Below, one piece after another: positions 62,745 to 64,000 of a stretch of 64,000 bases of DNA (position 1 is the first letter of the stretch; each line of letters opens with the position of its first letter). The position numbers and the translations under genes are program-made. This DNA comes from Meghimatium bilineatum. Taxonomy: Eukaryota > Mollusca > Gastropoda > Stylommatophora > Philomycidae. The stretch spans positions 35,546,019-35,610,018 of the forward strand of contig CM067306.1 of assembly GCA_034231615.1 (NCBI GenBank). Reading direction: 5' to 3'. The notes beneath the pieces were generated by a model that saw only the letters and a program-made list of their open reading frames with translations, ran no database searches and was not told the origin of the DNA.

Positions 62745-62915
62745 TCTAAAAAGAGAAACGGGAAGACCCAGACGTAGATGGATAGATGACATCAGAGAAA
62801 TACTAGAACACCAAGGTTGCACTATGGCAGCGACATCACAGTTAGCAAAAGAAAGAAGACTTCAGCTACCTATGATGCCTAGCGGCACACATGGATCGAT
62901 AAGACAAGACTAGAA
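62745..62915 (+). pseudogene. LINE ORF2 C-terminus
   Basis: Reads KRETGRPRRRWIDDIREILE, HQGCTMA, a small shift, then SQLAKERRLQLPMMPSGTHG and a stop. The same end appears in antisense at 5330-5450. It closes the family whose RT is at 6486-7385. Confidence 0.75.
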
Positions 62916-63119
62916 ATATTTTAAAATATATACCTAATTAAAATATAGAAAATAAAGTTCACTCCAGCATGTCCTCATGTGTCAAATTTAGAATATATTT
63001 TCTCCAGTGATGGCATGTTTTAGAAGTTGTAAAAACAGGAAATGATGACGAGATACCCATGATAAACTACCGCTTAGGTCACATGATTGTTTTATAAGTT
63101 CCACTGCCCCCCCCTTTCC

Positions 63120-63460
63120 CAGGACATGGGTGTATCAATGACATACTAGCAAACGAACGCCTTGATGAAGATGTAGAAAGCCTAACTAATATTCCTAGGA
63201 TATGACTACCATCTGCTAGAAACAGACAAAAACATGCAGACTCAGAATTGGATACAATAGACTAAGCAAGCATATGTACACAAAGTTGAAAATTGGTAAC
63301 TCAGCACATTGCACATATAGTTAAGCGAACCAAACTACAGGACATATCTTACTTCAAGATGCAAACTATGACACACTAAGGCTCCAACATTGGATGCAAA
63401 TAGGCAAATCAATCTCAAGTTTTAATGCAAATGTTGAATTAAATTCTTGACTGAAACAAA
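63120..63460 (+). pseudogene. Jockey-like LINE tail
   Basis: One frame reads LRIGYNRLSKHMYTKLKIGN, then SAHCTYS, a stop, ANQTTGHILLQDANYDTLRL and QHW. It is the RLxxHxxxLxLxxSxxCxCG...TxxHILQxC segment after RNase H. A Cys is lost and one stop is present. Confidence 0.65.
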
Positions 63461-63489
63461 ATGTCAGCATTTTTGCAATGAGTTACGTT

Positions 63490-63760
63490 TTATCTATTGC
63501 TTTTCACAGCTGTGGTGCTGAGGGGGTTCAGCCATAAACTACATGCCCTATGACCAGGCAAACTGGCATCCCATGAAACTGTTGCTGTTGTTCGTGGTGG
63601 TATAAGTGCTGAGGAATTAGGCCGCCACCCGTCCGATGACAGCATCAGAGAAAGTCATTCCATAAGTACAAGGGATGTTGGAACAATCACAGGCAAGATT
63701 TTTGTGTTTTAGTTTGTTGATTTTTCATAGATATCCCTTTAATTTGATCATTTAGTCATA
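63490..63760 (+). other. Unassigned open stretch
   Basis: From about 63544 one frame reads KLASHETVAVVRGGISAEEL then GRHPSDDSIRESHSISTRDV and ends near 63710. A TTTTCACAG at 63504-63512 could be an acceptor. I find no relative in the window and no recognised domain. It could be a host exon or an unknown element. Confidence 0.25.
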
Positions 63761-63776
63761 TTTTAGGAACCACACC

Positions 63777-63960
63777 AGTCAATGACTTCACCAAGACAAC
63801 AAATCAAATGGTTCGGACATTTAATGAGAATGGAGCCTGACTGCCTCCCTTCCAGAGTGCATACCAGCAAAATATCTGGAATAAGGTAAAGGAAAGAGCA
63901 AGATGAAAATGTATTGACAATATCAGAGGCATTCTACAACCCTAAGGGATTAAAACAATA
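63777..63960 (+). pseudogene. LINE C-terminal fragment
   Basis: Reads SPRQQIKWFGHLMRMEPDCL then PSRVHTSKISGIR, a stop, and RKEQDENVLTISEA: the QxIKWFGHLMRM...GxxxRGRPRxxW block of the family whose RT is at 6486-7385, degraded toward its 3' side. It may continue beyond the window. Confidence 0.65.
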
Positions 63961-64000
63961 GAACATAGAGCATCTTGTTCTCTGGAATATTTCCTGTTAA

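Overview
This is a 64-kb piece of a nuclear genome from an animal, most likely an invertebrate. It is AT-rich and intron-bearing. Its transposon set is not a typical vertebrate one: a Penelope-like element with a GIY-YIG domain, RNase H-bearing LINEs, RTE/CR1-like LINEs whose ORFs end in a C2H2 finger, piggyBac, hAT and Tc1/mariner. I see nothing that fixes the phylum. There are no operons, ribosome-binding sites, rRNAs or tRNAs.

The only host gene I can support is GORAB (RAB6-interacting golgin), on the + strand. It has five coding exons (8797-8860, 9927-10341, 16854-16955, 19452-19592, 22584-23412), all joined at GT/AG sites in a consistent frame, for 516 residues. Its introns hold a full-length but stop-riddled piggyBac transposase (14389-16170, minus strand), several LINE 3' fragments, a fold-back element and small tandem arrays. 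One array has triplicated the exon-3 donor site and another abuts the exon-4 acceptor.

Layout: 1-8690 is a nest of relics (Penelope tail, hAT relic with both ends, LINE endonuclease/RT/RNase H pieces on both strands). 8691-23640 is GORAB. 23640-31430 holds LINE tails, a repeat pair, two families of MITE and a 45-bp minisatellite. 31440-33790 is a complete Tc1/mariner element with about 190-bp inverted ends and a TA duplication, but a dead transposase. 33985-35060 is two minisatellites. 37750-42890 is mostly antisense LINE tails plus a mariner fragment. 46780-48935 is a higher-order AT-rich satellite. 49152-54888 is a Penelope-like retroelement built as a giant inverted repeat (arms about 1.6 kb), inserted into an older LINE with a 12-bp target duplication. 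55258-57850 is a second inverted-repeat structure with tandem arrays between its arms. 60135-61421 is three MITE-like units in a row, each with a TATAAATA palindrome and a CRE-like site.

The most informative objects are the inverted-repeat Penelope element and its recurrent TGATGAAGGCTT...GTCGAAACG motif, the MITE trio whose two ends change together, and the duplicated splice donor in GORAB. Outside GORAB almost every coding signal is a 3'-terminal LINE fragment. Many copies of a short interspersed family share the end sequence GAGAATGAACGCAGAAGAAG, which suggests a common reverse-transcriptase recognition tail. All boundaries were read by eye without alignment software, so repeat edges are approximate to about 10-30 bases unless an exact target duplication is given.
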